Source: Methylotenera versatilis 79 | Lineage (GTDB): Bacteria; Pseudomonadota; Gammaproteobacteria; Burkholderiales; Methylophilaceae | Direction of reading: 5' to 3' | Length of the DNA stretch: 64,000 nt | Assembly: GCF_000384375.1 (NCBI RefSeq) | Contig: NZ_ARVX01000001.1 | Coordinates: forward strand, 1,054,001 to 1,118,000 | Shown: positions 1 through 8,764 of the stretch, piece after piece | Numbering within the stretch: the stretch's first letter is position 1 | Layout of the letters: every line of letters begins with the position of its first letter | Notes under the pieces: generated by a model | What the model saw: the letters and a program-made list of their open reading frames with translations, nothing else | The model's database searches: none | What the model was told of the DNA's origin: nothing | Program-made: the position numbers and the translations under genes

Positions 1-2890
1 GCTGTCTTGAAGCCTCTAAAGTTGCTTCAACAATATCCATTCCTCCTGCATAAAGATCTTTGGCAAATTCCACAATCAAAATAGCATTTTTAGCCGATAG
101 CCCAATCGTTGCGATCAAACCTACTTTAAAATAAATATCATTAGGCATGTCCCTCAACGTGACGCCAAGTAGCGCACCAAGCACACCTAAAGGCACGACC
201 AGAATGACGGCTAATGGGATTAGCCAACTTTCATACAATGCGGCTAGAGCCAAGAATACAATCAAAATTGAAACAGCAAACAGCATGGATGCTTGACTAC
301 CCGACTGTTGCTCTTCATATGATTGGCCTGCCCATTGAAAGCCGATACCACTACCCAATTGCTTTGCCAAGCGTTGAATTTCGTTCATCGCTTCACCGCT
401 GCTTTTTCCTGATGCTGCGTTGCCGTTAATGGTAAAAGCTGGATAGCCATTGAATCTAGAAAGTTGCGGCGCTCCAGTAGTCCACTCCATTTCAACAAAA
501 GAGGAGAGCGTGACTAAATTGCCACCGCTACTCCGTACTTTTAAGTCTTTCAAGTCATCTAAAGACTGTCGACTTTTCCCTTGTGCCTGCACAATGACAC
601 GCCGAGTTTGGTTTTGATATACAAAGTCACCAATGTAATCCGATCCAAACATGGTGGCTAAAGTATTGTTGATTTCATCCATGCTTACACCAAGCGTGCT
701 GGCTTTACGGCGGTCGATGTCGAGTTTAATCATCGGTGCTTCAGGTAAGCCTGCGAAGATGGTGTTGGTCAATGTTGGGTTTTTCGCACTTTCTGATAGC
801 AAAGTATTTCTTGCTTTGACGAGTGCATCTATTCCAACGTTGCCGCGATCTTGCAACCTTAAATCAAAGCCATTGGTTGATCCCAATTCAGGCAGTGGTG
901 GTGAGTTCATGGCAAAAACTGATAGATTAGGTCTGCCATAGAACTGGGTATTTACATGCTCAACAATTGCTTGAACATTTTGATTTTTAGCTGTTCTGTC
1001 TTCCCAGTCCTTAAGCGTTACAAACAACATGCCGCTACTAGATCCACTACCAAATATACTAAATCCGCCTACTTCGAATACATATTCGACCGGCTCGTTT
1101 TTTTGAAGATAGGCACTTACTTCACTCAGTTTACTCATGGTCTCGCTCATGGTGGAGCCTTGTGGAAGTGTGACGATTACCATGAAGTTCCCTTGATCTT
1201 CATCAGGGAGAAAAGCCGTTGGTAAATTAATAAAAATATAACCCACTACCGCTACAATCCCGCCATACACCATCACCCAGCGTATTGGGCTACGTAATAT
1301 TTTTCCGGTCCTATTTTGATAATGACGCGTGAGCCAGGTAAATTTTTGATTAAACCATTTAAAGAATTTCCATTGTTCATGGGCATGATTATTGATAGGT
1401 TTCAATAAAGTCGCGCATAGTGCAGGAGTAAGTGATAGCGCCAGTAGCGCAGAAAATGCGATGGATACTGATAATGCCAGTGCAAACTGTCTGTAGATGT
1501 TACCGACTGCGCCACTAAAAAATGCCATTGGAATAAACACTGACACAAGTACCACCGTGATGCCTACAATAGCACCGCTAATTTGCTGCATCGCTTTAAC
1601 AGTGGCTTGATAAGGGCTTAAGCCTTCCTCGGCCATGATGCGTTCAACGTTTTCAACGACGACAATTGCATCATCCACCACGATACCGATCGCCAGTACC
1701 ATGCCGAACATAGTAAGTACGTTAATGGAATAACCTAAGGCATACATGACGGTGAATGTGCCCAGTAGTGCAATTGGCACAACGATAGTAGGGATAAGCG
1801 TTGCGCGCAGGTTTTGCATGAATAAATACATCACCAAAAACACCAATACAATCGCCTCGATTAAAGTATGAATGACCTTTTTAATTGAAATAGACACAAA
1901 TGCAGAGCTATCGTATGAGATCTGATAACTCACACCTTTTGGGAAGTATTGTTGCAGCTCGTCTAATGATGCCCTTATTCGCTTAACAGTGGCAACAGCA
2001 TTAGAACCTGGTGCCATCTTAATGGCCATGGCAGCTGCGCTCTTACCATTTATCTTGGTAGCAAACGAATAATCACTGTTGCCTAATTCAACTTTTGCTA
2101 CATCTCTAATGAAAAGTGAAGAACCGTCCTTGTTTGTGCGAAGTGGAATACCGCCAAACTCTTCAGGAGTAGTGAGGTTAGAATCTGACACGATTGAAGC
2201 GCTGATTGGTGCACCTTCAGGCACACTACCTGCGCCGATTTCTCCAATAGTAATCCGTGCGTTATAGCTACGTAAGGCCGTAGCGATATCCGAGGGGGTG
2301 ACATTTAATGCCGCCATCTTTTGCGGATCTGGCCAAATTCGCATAGCATATTCTGGACTAAATGCTTGCACTTTTCCGACACCTTCAACGCGTCGTAAAG
2401 TTTGTAACACTTGTGCAGATGCCAGTTCACCCAGATCAATTTCGCTTAATTGACCATTGTCAGAGGTAACGGAAACAATCAGTTGAAAACTATCTGCCGA
2501 CTTTTCTATTGAAATACCATTTCGACGTACCACCTCAGGCAATCTTACTTCCACGACTTTCAATCTGTTTTGCACGTCAACAGCGGCCAAGTCTGGATTT
2601 ACACCTTGTTTAAAAGTCATACTAATGGATGCGGAGCCTTGGCTACTGCTTGCTGATGTATAGATTAATCCTGCAACACCATTCATCTCCCGTTCAATGA
2701 TGGAAGTGACCGTTTCTTCTACCACGCGTGCTGATGCCCCAGGGTAACTGGCTGTGACATTTACAACAGGAGGTGCGATATCAGGATACTGTGCAATAGG
2801 CAAACCTTTAATGGAAATTAAGCCAGAAAGTATGATGAGCAGTGAAATCACCCATGCAAATACAGGACGATCAATGAAAAAACGTGCCAT
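1..2890 (-). CDS. RND multidrug efflux pump, inner-membrane subunit (HAE1/AcrB-MexB family), 3' end beyond window
   Basis: This is a proton-driven drug exporter of the inner membrane that works with a periplasmic adaptor and an outer-membrane channel. The ATG is at 2890 (protein begins MARFFIDRPVFAWV, typical of HAE1 pumps). About 963 residues are present, and family members are near 1,040, so only the last ~80 are missing past position 1. The proton-relay pair is visible in GIVVDDAIVVVENVER near residue 405, and the matching lysine in GLSAKNAILIVEFAKD near residue 931. No stop or frameshift interrupts the frame. It lies 24 bp downstream of the adaptor gene, so the two are co-transcribed, and no outer-membrane partner is in view. 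It sits inside the gin island, so it is probably horizontally acquired cargo. The substrate cannot be told from sequence. Confidence 0.93.
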   Translation of the reverse strand, partial: MARFFIDRPVFAWVISLLIILSGLISIKGLPIAQYPDIAPPVVNVTASYPGASARVVEETVTSIIEREMNGVAGLIYTSASSSQGSASISMTFKQGVNPDLAAVDVQNRLKVVEVRLPEVVRRNGISIEKSADSFQLIVSVTSDNGQLSEIDLGELASAQVLQTLRRVEGVGKVQAFSPEYAMRIWPDPQKMAALNVTPSDIATALRSYNARITIGEIGAGSVPEGAPISASIVSDSNLTTPEEFGGIPLRTNKDGSSLFIRDVAKVELGNSDYSFATKINGKSAAAMAIKMAPGSNAVATVKRIRASLDELQQYFPKGVSYQISYDSSAFVSISIKKVIHTLIEAIVLVFLVMYLFMQNLRATLIPTIVVPIALLGTFTVMYALGYSINVLTMFGMVLAIGIVVDDAIVVVENVERIMAEEGLSPYQATVKAMQQISGAIVGITVVLVSVFIPMAFFSGAVGNIYRQFALALSVSIAFSALLALSLTPALCATLLKPINNHAHEQWKFFKWFNQKFTWLTRHYQNRTGKILRSPIRWVMVYGGIVAVVGYIFINLPTAFLPDEDQGNFMVIVTLPQGSTMSETMSKLSEVSAYLQKNEPVEYVFEVGGFSIFGSGSSSGMLFVTLKDWEDRTAKNQNVQAIVEHVNTQFYGRPNLSVFAMNSPPLPELGSTNGFDLRLQDRGNVGIDALVKARNTLLSESAKNPTLTNTIFAGLPEAPMIKLDIDRRKASTLGVSMDEINNTLATMFGSDYIGDFVYQNQTRRVIVQAQGKSRQSLDDLKDLKVRSSGGNLVTLSSFVEMEWTTGAPQLSRFNGYPAFTINGNAASGKSSGEAMNEIQRLAKQLGSGIGFQWAGQSYEEQQSGSQASMLFAVSILIVFLALAALYESWLIPLAVILVVPLGVLGALLGVTLRDMPNDIYFKVGLIATIGLSAKNAILIVEFAKDLYAGGMDIVEATLEASRQ

Positions 2891-2914
2891 AAATTTCCTT
2901 AAGTTTAATTCTGC

Positions 2915-4063
2915 TTATTTAGTAGATGTAACGGGCTTTACTTTGGTACCAGGTACCAAAGTAGATAGATTACTGATGATGACACGGTCACCAGCAGCCA
3001 AACCTTTGGTGACTATCCACTCCTTACCTTTCATTCCTTTTGTTTCAACATTGGCTACTGTTATCTTGTCTTCACGGTCAACCGTCATTACCTGTGCAGA
3101 TTTTGATGTTCTAATTAACGCATCTCTTGGGATCAAAATCGCATTCGAAACAATCGCCTGCTCTAAAACTACCTGAACATATGCCCCCGGGAACAACTCT
3201 TTATTTGGGTTGCTAAATATTGCACGCATCTCCACTGCATCGGTATTCGCATTCACTGCAAGGTCAGAAAACGAGAGCTTTCCTGTCTGTTGATATGCAT
3301 TCCCATCCGGCAATATCAGTTTCACTTTCACGTGTTCTCTACTGATCTCTTTTACCTGACCTGATTTAATTTGCTTCTGTAGCGCCATCACATTGGCCGC
3401 TGGTTGAGAAAAATTAACGTAGATAGGGTCAATTTGCTCTATGGTTGTGAGCGGCGTCGGTGCATCCTGCCCCACAAGCGCACCTTCCGTTACCAGCGCG
3501 CGTCTTGCCACGCCATTAATCGGTGCAGTTACCTTTGCATAGCCTAAATCGAGTTTGGCTTTGTCGAGCTTAGCCTTTGCGGAAAGTACAGCTGCTTTTG
3601 CTGCTAACTCTTCTGATGCGGCTGAACGATAATCACGCTGACTCACCGACTGGTCAGAGACTAAATCTTTATATCGATCTAGCTTATCTACAGCATTAAG
3701 ATGATTAGCTTCTGCAAGTGCTAAAGCCCCCGCCATTTCATCTTTAGCCGCAGCCAATAACTCAGGGTTAATCAAAAACAGTGGCGTGCCTTTTTTAACA
3801 TCTTGACCTTCTTGATACAGTCTTTCCGTGACAATACCTGCTACTCGGGCGCGCACCTCTGCTTGGCGATACGCCTCTAGTCGACCAGGAATTTCAATCT
3901 GTATCGAAGTAGGCGTTTCTTCCGTTGTAATCACTTGCACTTCCATAAGCTGAGCACCTTGCTGACTAGAGTCTGCTGATGGTTGTTTATTACATGCGGT
4001 TAATAATATACCCAGAGTGATTAAGATAACGGATGGTGAAAATTTCAAATTGAAACGCATCAT
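2915..4063 (-). CDS. RND efflux periplasmic adaptor lipoprotein (AcrA/MexA family)
   Basis: The 382-residue membrane fusion protein links the RND pump to an outer-membrane channel. The N-terminus is a lipoprotein signal with lipobox LLTAC (Cys24), so the protein should be lipid-anchored on the periplasmic side. It is followed by the split lipoyl/barrel-sandwich domain (VRARVAGIVTERLYQEGQDV and later DLGYAKVTAPINGVARRA), with an alpha-helical hairpin between the two halves and a beta-barrel and membrane-proximal domain ending in GDRVIISNLSTLVPGTKV. It is the first gene of the efflux operon, divergent from the TetR gene with a palindromic operator between them. Full length and intact. Confidence 0.93.
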   Translation of the reverse strand: MMRFNLKFSPSVILITLGILLTACNKQPSADSSQQGAQLMEVQVITTEETPTSIQIEIPGRLEAYRQAEVRARVAGIVTERLYQEGQDVKKGTPLFLINPELLAAAKDEMAGALALAEANHLNAVDKLDRYKDLVSDQSVSQRDYRSAASEELAAKAAVLSAKAKLDKAKLDLGYAKVTAPINGVARRALVTEGALVGQDAPTPLTTIEQIDPIYVNFSQPAANVMALQKQIKSGQVKEISREHVKVKLILPDGNAYQQTGKLSFSDLAVNANTDAVEMRAIFSNPNKELFPGAYVQVVLEQAIVSNAILIPRDALIRTSKSAQVMTVDREDKITVANVETKGMKGKEWIVTKGLAAGDRVIISNLSTLVPGTKVKPVTSTK

Positions 4064-4107
4064 AAAAAGATTCCAAAGGTGCTGAGTCGTAAATAATAAC
4101 CGCTTTT

Positions 4108-4152
4108 AATTAATTAATCAATCATGACTGATTAATTAATTGGGTATATAAT
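4108..4152. promoter_or_regulatory. Palindromic TetR-type operator and promoter between regulator and efflux operon
   Basis: A perfect 13-bp inverted repeat (AATTAATTAATCA at 4108-4120, TGATTAATTAATT at 4129-4141) with an 8-bp spacer lies between the divergent tetR and adaptor genes. Facing tetR there is a TATAAT at 4147-4152, and 17 bp upstream of it ATGACT (4124-4129), a 4/6 match to the -35 consensus. This -35 lies in the spacer and right arm of the palindrome, so binding there would block tetR transcription and probably the opposing adaptor promoter. The binding protein is inferred from position. Confidence 0.6.
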
Positions 4153-4181
4153 ATTTACTTTGTTGCTATTAGGAAATTATT

Positions 4182-4820
4182 TTGGCTCGCAAAACAAAAG
4201 AAGACTCTCAGTTAACACGAGATTTAATATTAGACGCCGCAGAACACGTCATTGTTGAAAAAGGCATGAGCCATACAACAATAGCTAATATTGCAGAAGC
4301 ATGCGATTTGTCCAGAGGCGCAGTTTACGGGCATTATAAAAGCAAGGTTGATTTGGCTATTGCTATGGTTAACCGCGCTATGGAAAGTACTACCTTAACT
4401 CAAAAAGAGCACGGCGAATCTGCATTAACTTATCTTAAAAGATACTGCCTGAATGAGCTCCATTGCTATGCGGATCCTAGTTCCTTGCAGCGTGTCTATC
4501 TCATTTTGTATGTACGAGCCGATGACACGCCCGAGCTAATCAAGATTAGGCAAACGTTAGAAAAAAGCAGAGCAGAGTTGATAGAAGGATGTATAAGAGA
4601 TGCTATTATTAATGGTGAGTTTGATCAGAATATTGATATCACGTTGACTACGCTTTATATACTGTCTCTTATTGACGGAATTTTCTCAGTCATTTTTTGG
4701 ACACAGGCATATGATGGGAATAAATGGGAGGTTGCAGAAAATCTTTGTTCGCTGGGATTTGACGGTTTAATATCTATTTTTTCTGCTAATAATTCAACGA
4801 CCCCTTTAAACATTAGTTAA
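4182..4820 (+). CDS. TetR/AcrR-family transcriptional regulator of the adjacent RND pump
   Basis: The 212-residue repressor has an N-terminal TetR helix-turn-helix at about residues 12-55 (TTIANIAEACDLSRGAVYGHYKS), followed by an all-helical ligand-binding domain of AcrR/TtgR type. The start is a TTG at 4182, preceded by AGGA at 4171-4174 with about 7 nt spacing; no upstream in-frame ATG gives a better N-terminus. It is divergent from the efflux operon across a perfect palindrome, the classic layout of a local efflux repressor that also represses itself. The inducing ligand is unknown. It lies inside the gin island with the pump, so regulator and pump probably move as one unit. Confidence 0.9.
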   Translation: MARKTKEDSQLTRDLILDAAEHVIVEKGMSHTTIANIAEACDLSRGAVYGHYKSKVDLAIAMVNRAMESTTLTQKEHGESALTYLKRYCLNELHCYADPSSLQRVYLILYVRADDTPELIKIRQTLEKSRAELIEGCIRDAIINGEFDQNIDITLTTLYILSLIDGIFSVIFWTQAYDGNKWEVAENLCSLGFDGLISIFSANNSTTPLNIS

Positions 4821-4937
4821 AATTTCCAGATGTCAGCTTTGGGCCGAAGTTTGCCACTGAGTAATCAGTTACAACTAGTGGTTGAGGTGTAATACTCGGA
4901 AAAAGTAGCGTTTCCATAACAAATATTTTAGTTCTGG

Positions 4938-5318
4938 TTAATTTTTACGGATTCTTTTGTCAGAAAGTCTGTTCAACTCAGACTGAAGAATTCTTGTTTT
5001 TTCGATTTCTTCATCCAAAGCAGTTTTCAATTCTATACAGGTGTAACTTAATAACTTCACATGTGATTTCAATTTTTTATTTTCCAGCTTTAATGAATCT
5101 AAATTCGATTGGCTGGAAAAGGCTCTAGGCTTGCTACGAACAGTTTTGAAAGATTTTATATTTTTTATGAGATGAGGATAGGTTGTATATAGATTAGCTC
5201 TACTTACCTCCGCATATGTGCATATTCTTGATACGGAAATCGGAATATTTTCGCGCAAAAAGTAATCGATTGTTGATCTAATTCTAATCTCAATTTCAGA
5301 GGCGATAGCATCATTCAT
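4938..5318 (-). CDS. ginD: Small HTH/coiled-coil accessory protein of the recombinase operon (GinD/TnpC-like)
   Basis: The 126-residue protein has an N-terminal TetR-like helix-turn-helix (ISVSRICTYAEVSRANLYTT, about residues 26-45) and a C-terminal charged helix with heptad character from about residue 73 (LKLENKKLKSHVKLL onward), rich in Lys and Glu. It is the fourth and last gene of the recombinase operon, and its ATG overlaps the ginC stop by 4 bp. This size and position match the small fourth protein of GInt islands and the TnpC of Tn554-like elements. In GInts it is reported to be needed for integration and excision together with the three recombinases. It does not carry a recombinase domain. 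The symbol is given by analogy. Confidence 0.65.
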   Translation of the reverse strand: MNDAIASEIEIRIRSTIDYFLRENIPISVSRICTYAEVSRANLYTTYPHLIKNIKSFKTVRSKPRAFSSQSNLDSLKLENKKLKSHVKLLSYTCIELKTALDEEIEKTRILQSELNRLSDKRIRKN

Positions 5319-7090
5319 GATTTATTGGAGAAATCTGGAGTTAACTTCTGAAGGACATTTATGCTTTTATCCAATCTGGATTTGACTATTGTGATGGTTT
5401 GTATCGGCAAATCTTGCTGTTTGAGAAACTCTTCATCTCGAATAACTCTATCTTCCCACCACTTTTTATGTTTTTGTGTCACTGCAAAATTATTGCAATT
5501 CACACACGTGTTTGGTTCTCTGAAAATAGGATTGGGTGCTGTATCAGTCCCTTTGCAAGCTGACTGATCTTTGGAGTAGACACAATATCCCCAATCACAA
5601 GGAGCTAGAATTACCCCTTCTTTGATCATCATTTTCACAATCGAATTGAGAACCGATCTTCCTCTATATTTAGTATTAGCTTTTTCTCGTATTTTTGTAA
5701 GTTTTTCTCCAGCTTTTCCTCCAAGCGTTTCGCAACTCAATAAATCATTTAAGCCAGCTTCAAGATCTTTCTGAGACTCCTCATCAATCAAGTTATGTAA
5801 CTCAAAGTCAGTCCCCACATAGAACTTATCCAAAATGGCTATATATAAATGGCCATAATGTTGAGCTAACGCTTCTAGTCCTCGTTTGTCTCTTAATACG
5901 ACAAATTTTGCGAAAGTCTTTCTTGCTTGATGTGGATGTAATCTTGTGTGGCCAATTACTGTTGAGGGTATTCTAAAGTTTGAATTGGAAAACAATCTCA
6001 TTAAATCACCGATATCTGAGGACCAGTATTTTTTTACTTGAATATAAGGATATGGCAGAGTCGCAAATGTGCATGGGAACTCAAATAGATGTGGGTATTT
6101 ATTATCAGGAATTAAGGCAGAATGTAGTCTTTCAAGAAAATTTACCGCACTAACAACTGGGAGGGGAATAACCCATTCTCTTGCAAGCCCATTTTTCTTT
6201 GCTCCTATTCCTTGTATATACCAATACTTCTGTCCATCTACATGAGTCCGTTCTATGCAGCATCCCATTTTAAAAGATAATAGTTCACTAACTCTGACCC
6301 CTGTAAAGAACAAAATTATTACTATCGCTGCACCAACAGAAAGTTTTATGGATTGCCGTAAGACATCTTTCGGAGTTTCATCATCAAGCGACAGGATCTG
6401 TTGTAATTGTTTGAATTCAGAATGGCTATAAAAAATTATTTCTAATGCTTTATTGCATTTCTTATACATCTCATCTTTGGTTAAGCCTACTAAGTTGCCA
6501 CGATTAGCATTATTCAACGCAATGATATTAAGAGTATCTTCAGCATCGTTTTCTATCCACTGCATCGCATCTTTTACTAAAGGAAGGGTGACCTCAATTG
6601 GTACTGAGTTCCATATTCTAAGATTAGATCCCTTCTTTAGAATCCTAAAAAATGTTTCAATCTTTGATGGATCTACCTGCAATGGTGAAGGGTATTGAAA
6701 ACGGAATTCCCAAAGCTTTTCAAATAAAGTTATGTGCTTACGGATTGATTTTTTAGACAGCTTATTTTGATTTTCTTTGACTCTTTCTAAAAGATAATCA
6801 CAAAGATTCTTTTCAGAAAGATCTTTAAAGCGATAAATGTTGTGACTGATCATCCATCGAATCAAAAGTCTCAAATGATTAGCCCAGCCATTCAACGTAC
6901 CCGGATTTTGCTCATCAGGGTAAGTGTTAACAAAGAATACATACAAAAACTTCTTTGCACTTTTTCTAAGTTCATATTTCTCATATTTACTATTAATTCG
7001 GTCAAAGTGAAACTTCCCCCAATCAAGCTTGTTCTTACGCTCATATAATGGATGATTCCCTAAGTACCAAATATTTTTCGTAATTAGCAT
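5315..7090 (-). CDS. ginC: Tyrosine recombinase, third of the gin operon (GinC-like)
   Basis: This 591-residue site-specific recombinase has visible catalytic residues in the C-terminal half: Arg266 in TGVRVSELLSFK, His387-x-x-Arg390 in HPHQARKTF, His414 in HYGHLYIAIL and nucleophile Tyr424 in LDKFYVG. An SAM-like core-binding region occupies about residues 30-150. After the catalytic domain comes a ~160-residue tail with a cysteine cluster (CDWGYCVYSKDQSACKG, then CVNCNN), which looks like a zinc-binding module. The start is ATG 7090, 3 nt after the ginB stop. The gene is visibly more AT-rich than the core genes. It is intact and is the larger TnpB-like partner of the trio. Confidence 0.85.
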   Translation of the reverse strand: MLITKNIWYLGNHPLYERKNKLDWGKFHFDRINSKYEKYELRKSAKKFLYVFFVNTYPDEQNPGTLNGWANHLRLLIRWMISHNIYRFKDLSEKNLCDYLLERVKENQNKLSKKSIRKHITLFEKLWEFRFQYPSPLQVDPSKIETFFRILKKGSNLRIWNSVPIEVTLPLVKDAMQWIENDAEDTLNIIALNNANRGNLVGLTKDEMYKKCNKALEIIFYSHSEFKQLQQILSLDDETPKDVLRQSIKLSVGAAIVIILFFTGVRVSELLSFKMGCCIERTHVDGQKYWYIQGIGAKKNGLAREWVIPLPVVSAVNFLERLHSALIPDNKYPHLFEFPCTFATLPYPYIQVKKYWSSDIGDLMRLFSNSNFRIPSTVIGHTRLHPHQARKTFAKFVVLRDKRGLEALAQHYGHLYIAILDKFYVGTDFELHNLIDEESQKDLEAGLNDLLSCETLGGKAGEKLTKIREKANTKYRGRSVLNSIVKMMIKEGVILAPCDWGYCVYSKDQSACKGTDTAPNPIFREPNTCVNCNNFAVTQKHKKWWEDRVIRDEEFLKQQDLPIQTITIVKSRLDKSINVLQKLTPDFSNKS

Positions 7091-7093
7091 GAC

Positions 7094-8764
7094 TTATTCC
7101 AGATATGGAACCACCAATTTAGAAATAGCTTCCTTGGCTTTAGCTAAGACCGAGGGATGTACTTTAGGAAGGATTATTTCTTCTAAAGCCTTTTCTGTTG
7201 ATTCATAGATTACTTTATATCTCTCAATCCATCCGCTTTCTAAAGCGCGTTTTCTTGTGAGTTTAAGTTGTTCTAAACTTGTAAGTAACCTCGTTATGAT
7301 TTTGTAGTTATCTAGAGGGATAATTGATCCTGGGCATGTCGCACACCCAGTAAAATTTATACAGAGAGTTTCGGTGGAACTACCTGGTGCGATTCCAGCA
7401 AAGGGATTTTTACATTGAAAACCAAAGAGAGTATCAGCCGGTTTTAAATCTAATCTCTCAATTTCCTTAATTGTCGTAAAAGCTTGATGTTGGATTGCTT
7501 GATGAAAATTTCTTTGTGCGTCAGCAATTAACTTATCCTTAACTTCTTTTGAGGCTTCCTCATTGAGGTATTTAGCCGTCGTTGCAGATGATTGATGATT
7601 CAATCGGTCTCTCGCAGCAATTATGCTTTGAGCCGCGCTCTGATGAAGTTCTGCACCAGCACGCCTTAAATCTTTGAAAACAAAATTTGGTAATTGATGT
7701 TTATCAATAAACTTTTTTAATTCTAGGTGCAATTGCTGCCAACTTGTTACCGCAATGAATCCGCGTTTATAAGCTAGAAATACATACTTTTTATTGGCTT
7801 CAGTTGTATGTTTTCGTAAAGGCTCAGTTAATTGTTGAAGTTGCTTTATTAAATTTGGCGCACTTCTCACCCTTTTAATATTGAAATCAGCTTTTTGTTC
7901 GCGTCCAGATCTTTCTTTACTCCAAACTATCCTTTTTCTTTCATCAATTAATGGATGGTCCTTAACGCAATCCAATGTAAGTATTCGCATAGACATTGGA
8001 TTACCACTACATTGACATAAAATAGCTAGATAAAAAGGAAATATATCTTCACTGTCTGGGTATAAAAGTTTTGATAGATATTTCAATCCTCCTTCTGAAA
8101 CTGCTTGGACCTTAAGTTTATTGGGCATCTCTCTTAATTTAGGGAATAAACTTGAAGTGGATTGCCGAAGATTATTTAAAACAAAAGCAAGTCTATTATC
8201 TTCAGGTTTATCATCGCTGTTGAAAATTAAATTTCTATACTTTTGAATCCTATTAAAAGTTTCGTCGATGTCTAGATAAGCTGCAGATAATATTTTTTTA
8301 ATGTCATATTCATTTAAGGCAGATTTATGAACTGGTTGCTTTTTTGTGTGTAGTCTAGGCAAATCCATACGCAGATCAGAATCTACTAATCCAGATTTAT
8401 TCCTACAACACCAAGTAATTAACATCAAGTTCTGATTAAGAATGACCCCTTTATAATTAAGGGAGGAAGGGTATTCGGTCTTCAACCAATTTGAAAAATC
8501 TACAACAATGTTAGAGGGTAAAGGAAGAGTATTATTTTGATTTGTAGCTTGTAAGTATTTGCAGAAAGTCTTCAAATGTCTCCAACTAATTTTTTTTGTT
8601 TCCATAGTTAATCCACCTTGGAGTGATTCAAAGGCTTCTTTGAAACCATAAGCCAACCCATATGGGATTGGTAAAATGCCAAAGTCTAAGATATTTGAAT
8701 GATCTATTTTTTTACTAGGACCTAAATCTACGGTTAAATTGTTTGGTAATCTGTATGAGTTCAT
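7094..8764 (-). CDS. ginB: Tyrosine recombinase, second of the gin operon (GinB-like), divergent catalytic motif
   Basis: The 556-residue protein is of recombinase type. Recognisable positions are Arg260 in NPMSMRILTLD, the second box FKDLRRAG (residues 363-370) where the usual first His of H-x-x-R is Lys364, His390 in RLNHQSSATT and Tyr399 in TAKYLNEE. The C-terminal third has cysteines (CKNPFAG, then CINFTGCATCPG) that may bind metal. The ATG overlaps the ginA stop by 4 bp, so translation is coupled. The relaxed first box suggests an architectural or partner role in a hetero-oligomeric complex, though Lys at this position occurs in active relatives. Full length. Confidence 0.8.
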   Translation of the reverse strand: MNSYRLPNNLTVDLGPSKKIDHSNILDFGILPIPYGLAYGFKEAFESLQGGLTMETKKISWRHLKTFCKYLQATNQNNTLPLPSNIVVDFSNWLKTEYPSSLNYKGVILNQNLMLITWCCRNKSGLVDSDLRMDLPRLHTKKQPVHKSALNEYDIKKILSAAYLDIDETFNRIQKYRNLIFNSDDKPEDNRLAFVLNNLRQSTSSLFPKLREMPNKLKVQAVSEGGLKYLSKLLYPDSEDIFPFYLAILCQCSGNPMSMRILTLDCVKDHPLIDERKRIVWSKERSGREQKADFNIKRVRSAPNLIKQLQQLTEPLRKHTTEANKKYVFLAYKRGFIAVTSWQQLHLELKKFIDKHQLPNFVFKDLRRAGAELHQSAAQSIIAARDRLNHQSSATTAKYLNEEASKEVKDKLIADAQRNFHQAIQHQAFTTIKEIERLDLKPADTLFGFQCKNPFAGIAPGSSTETLCINFTGCATCPGSIIPLDNYKIITRLLTSLEQLKLTRKRALESGWIERYKVIYESTEKALEEIILPKVHPSVLAKAKEAISKLVVPYLE

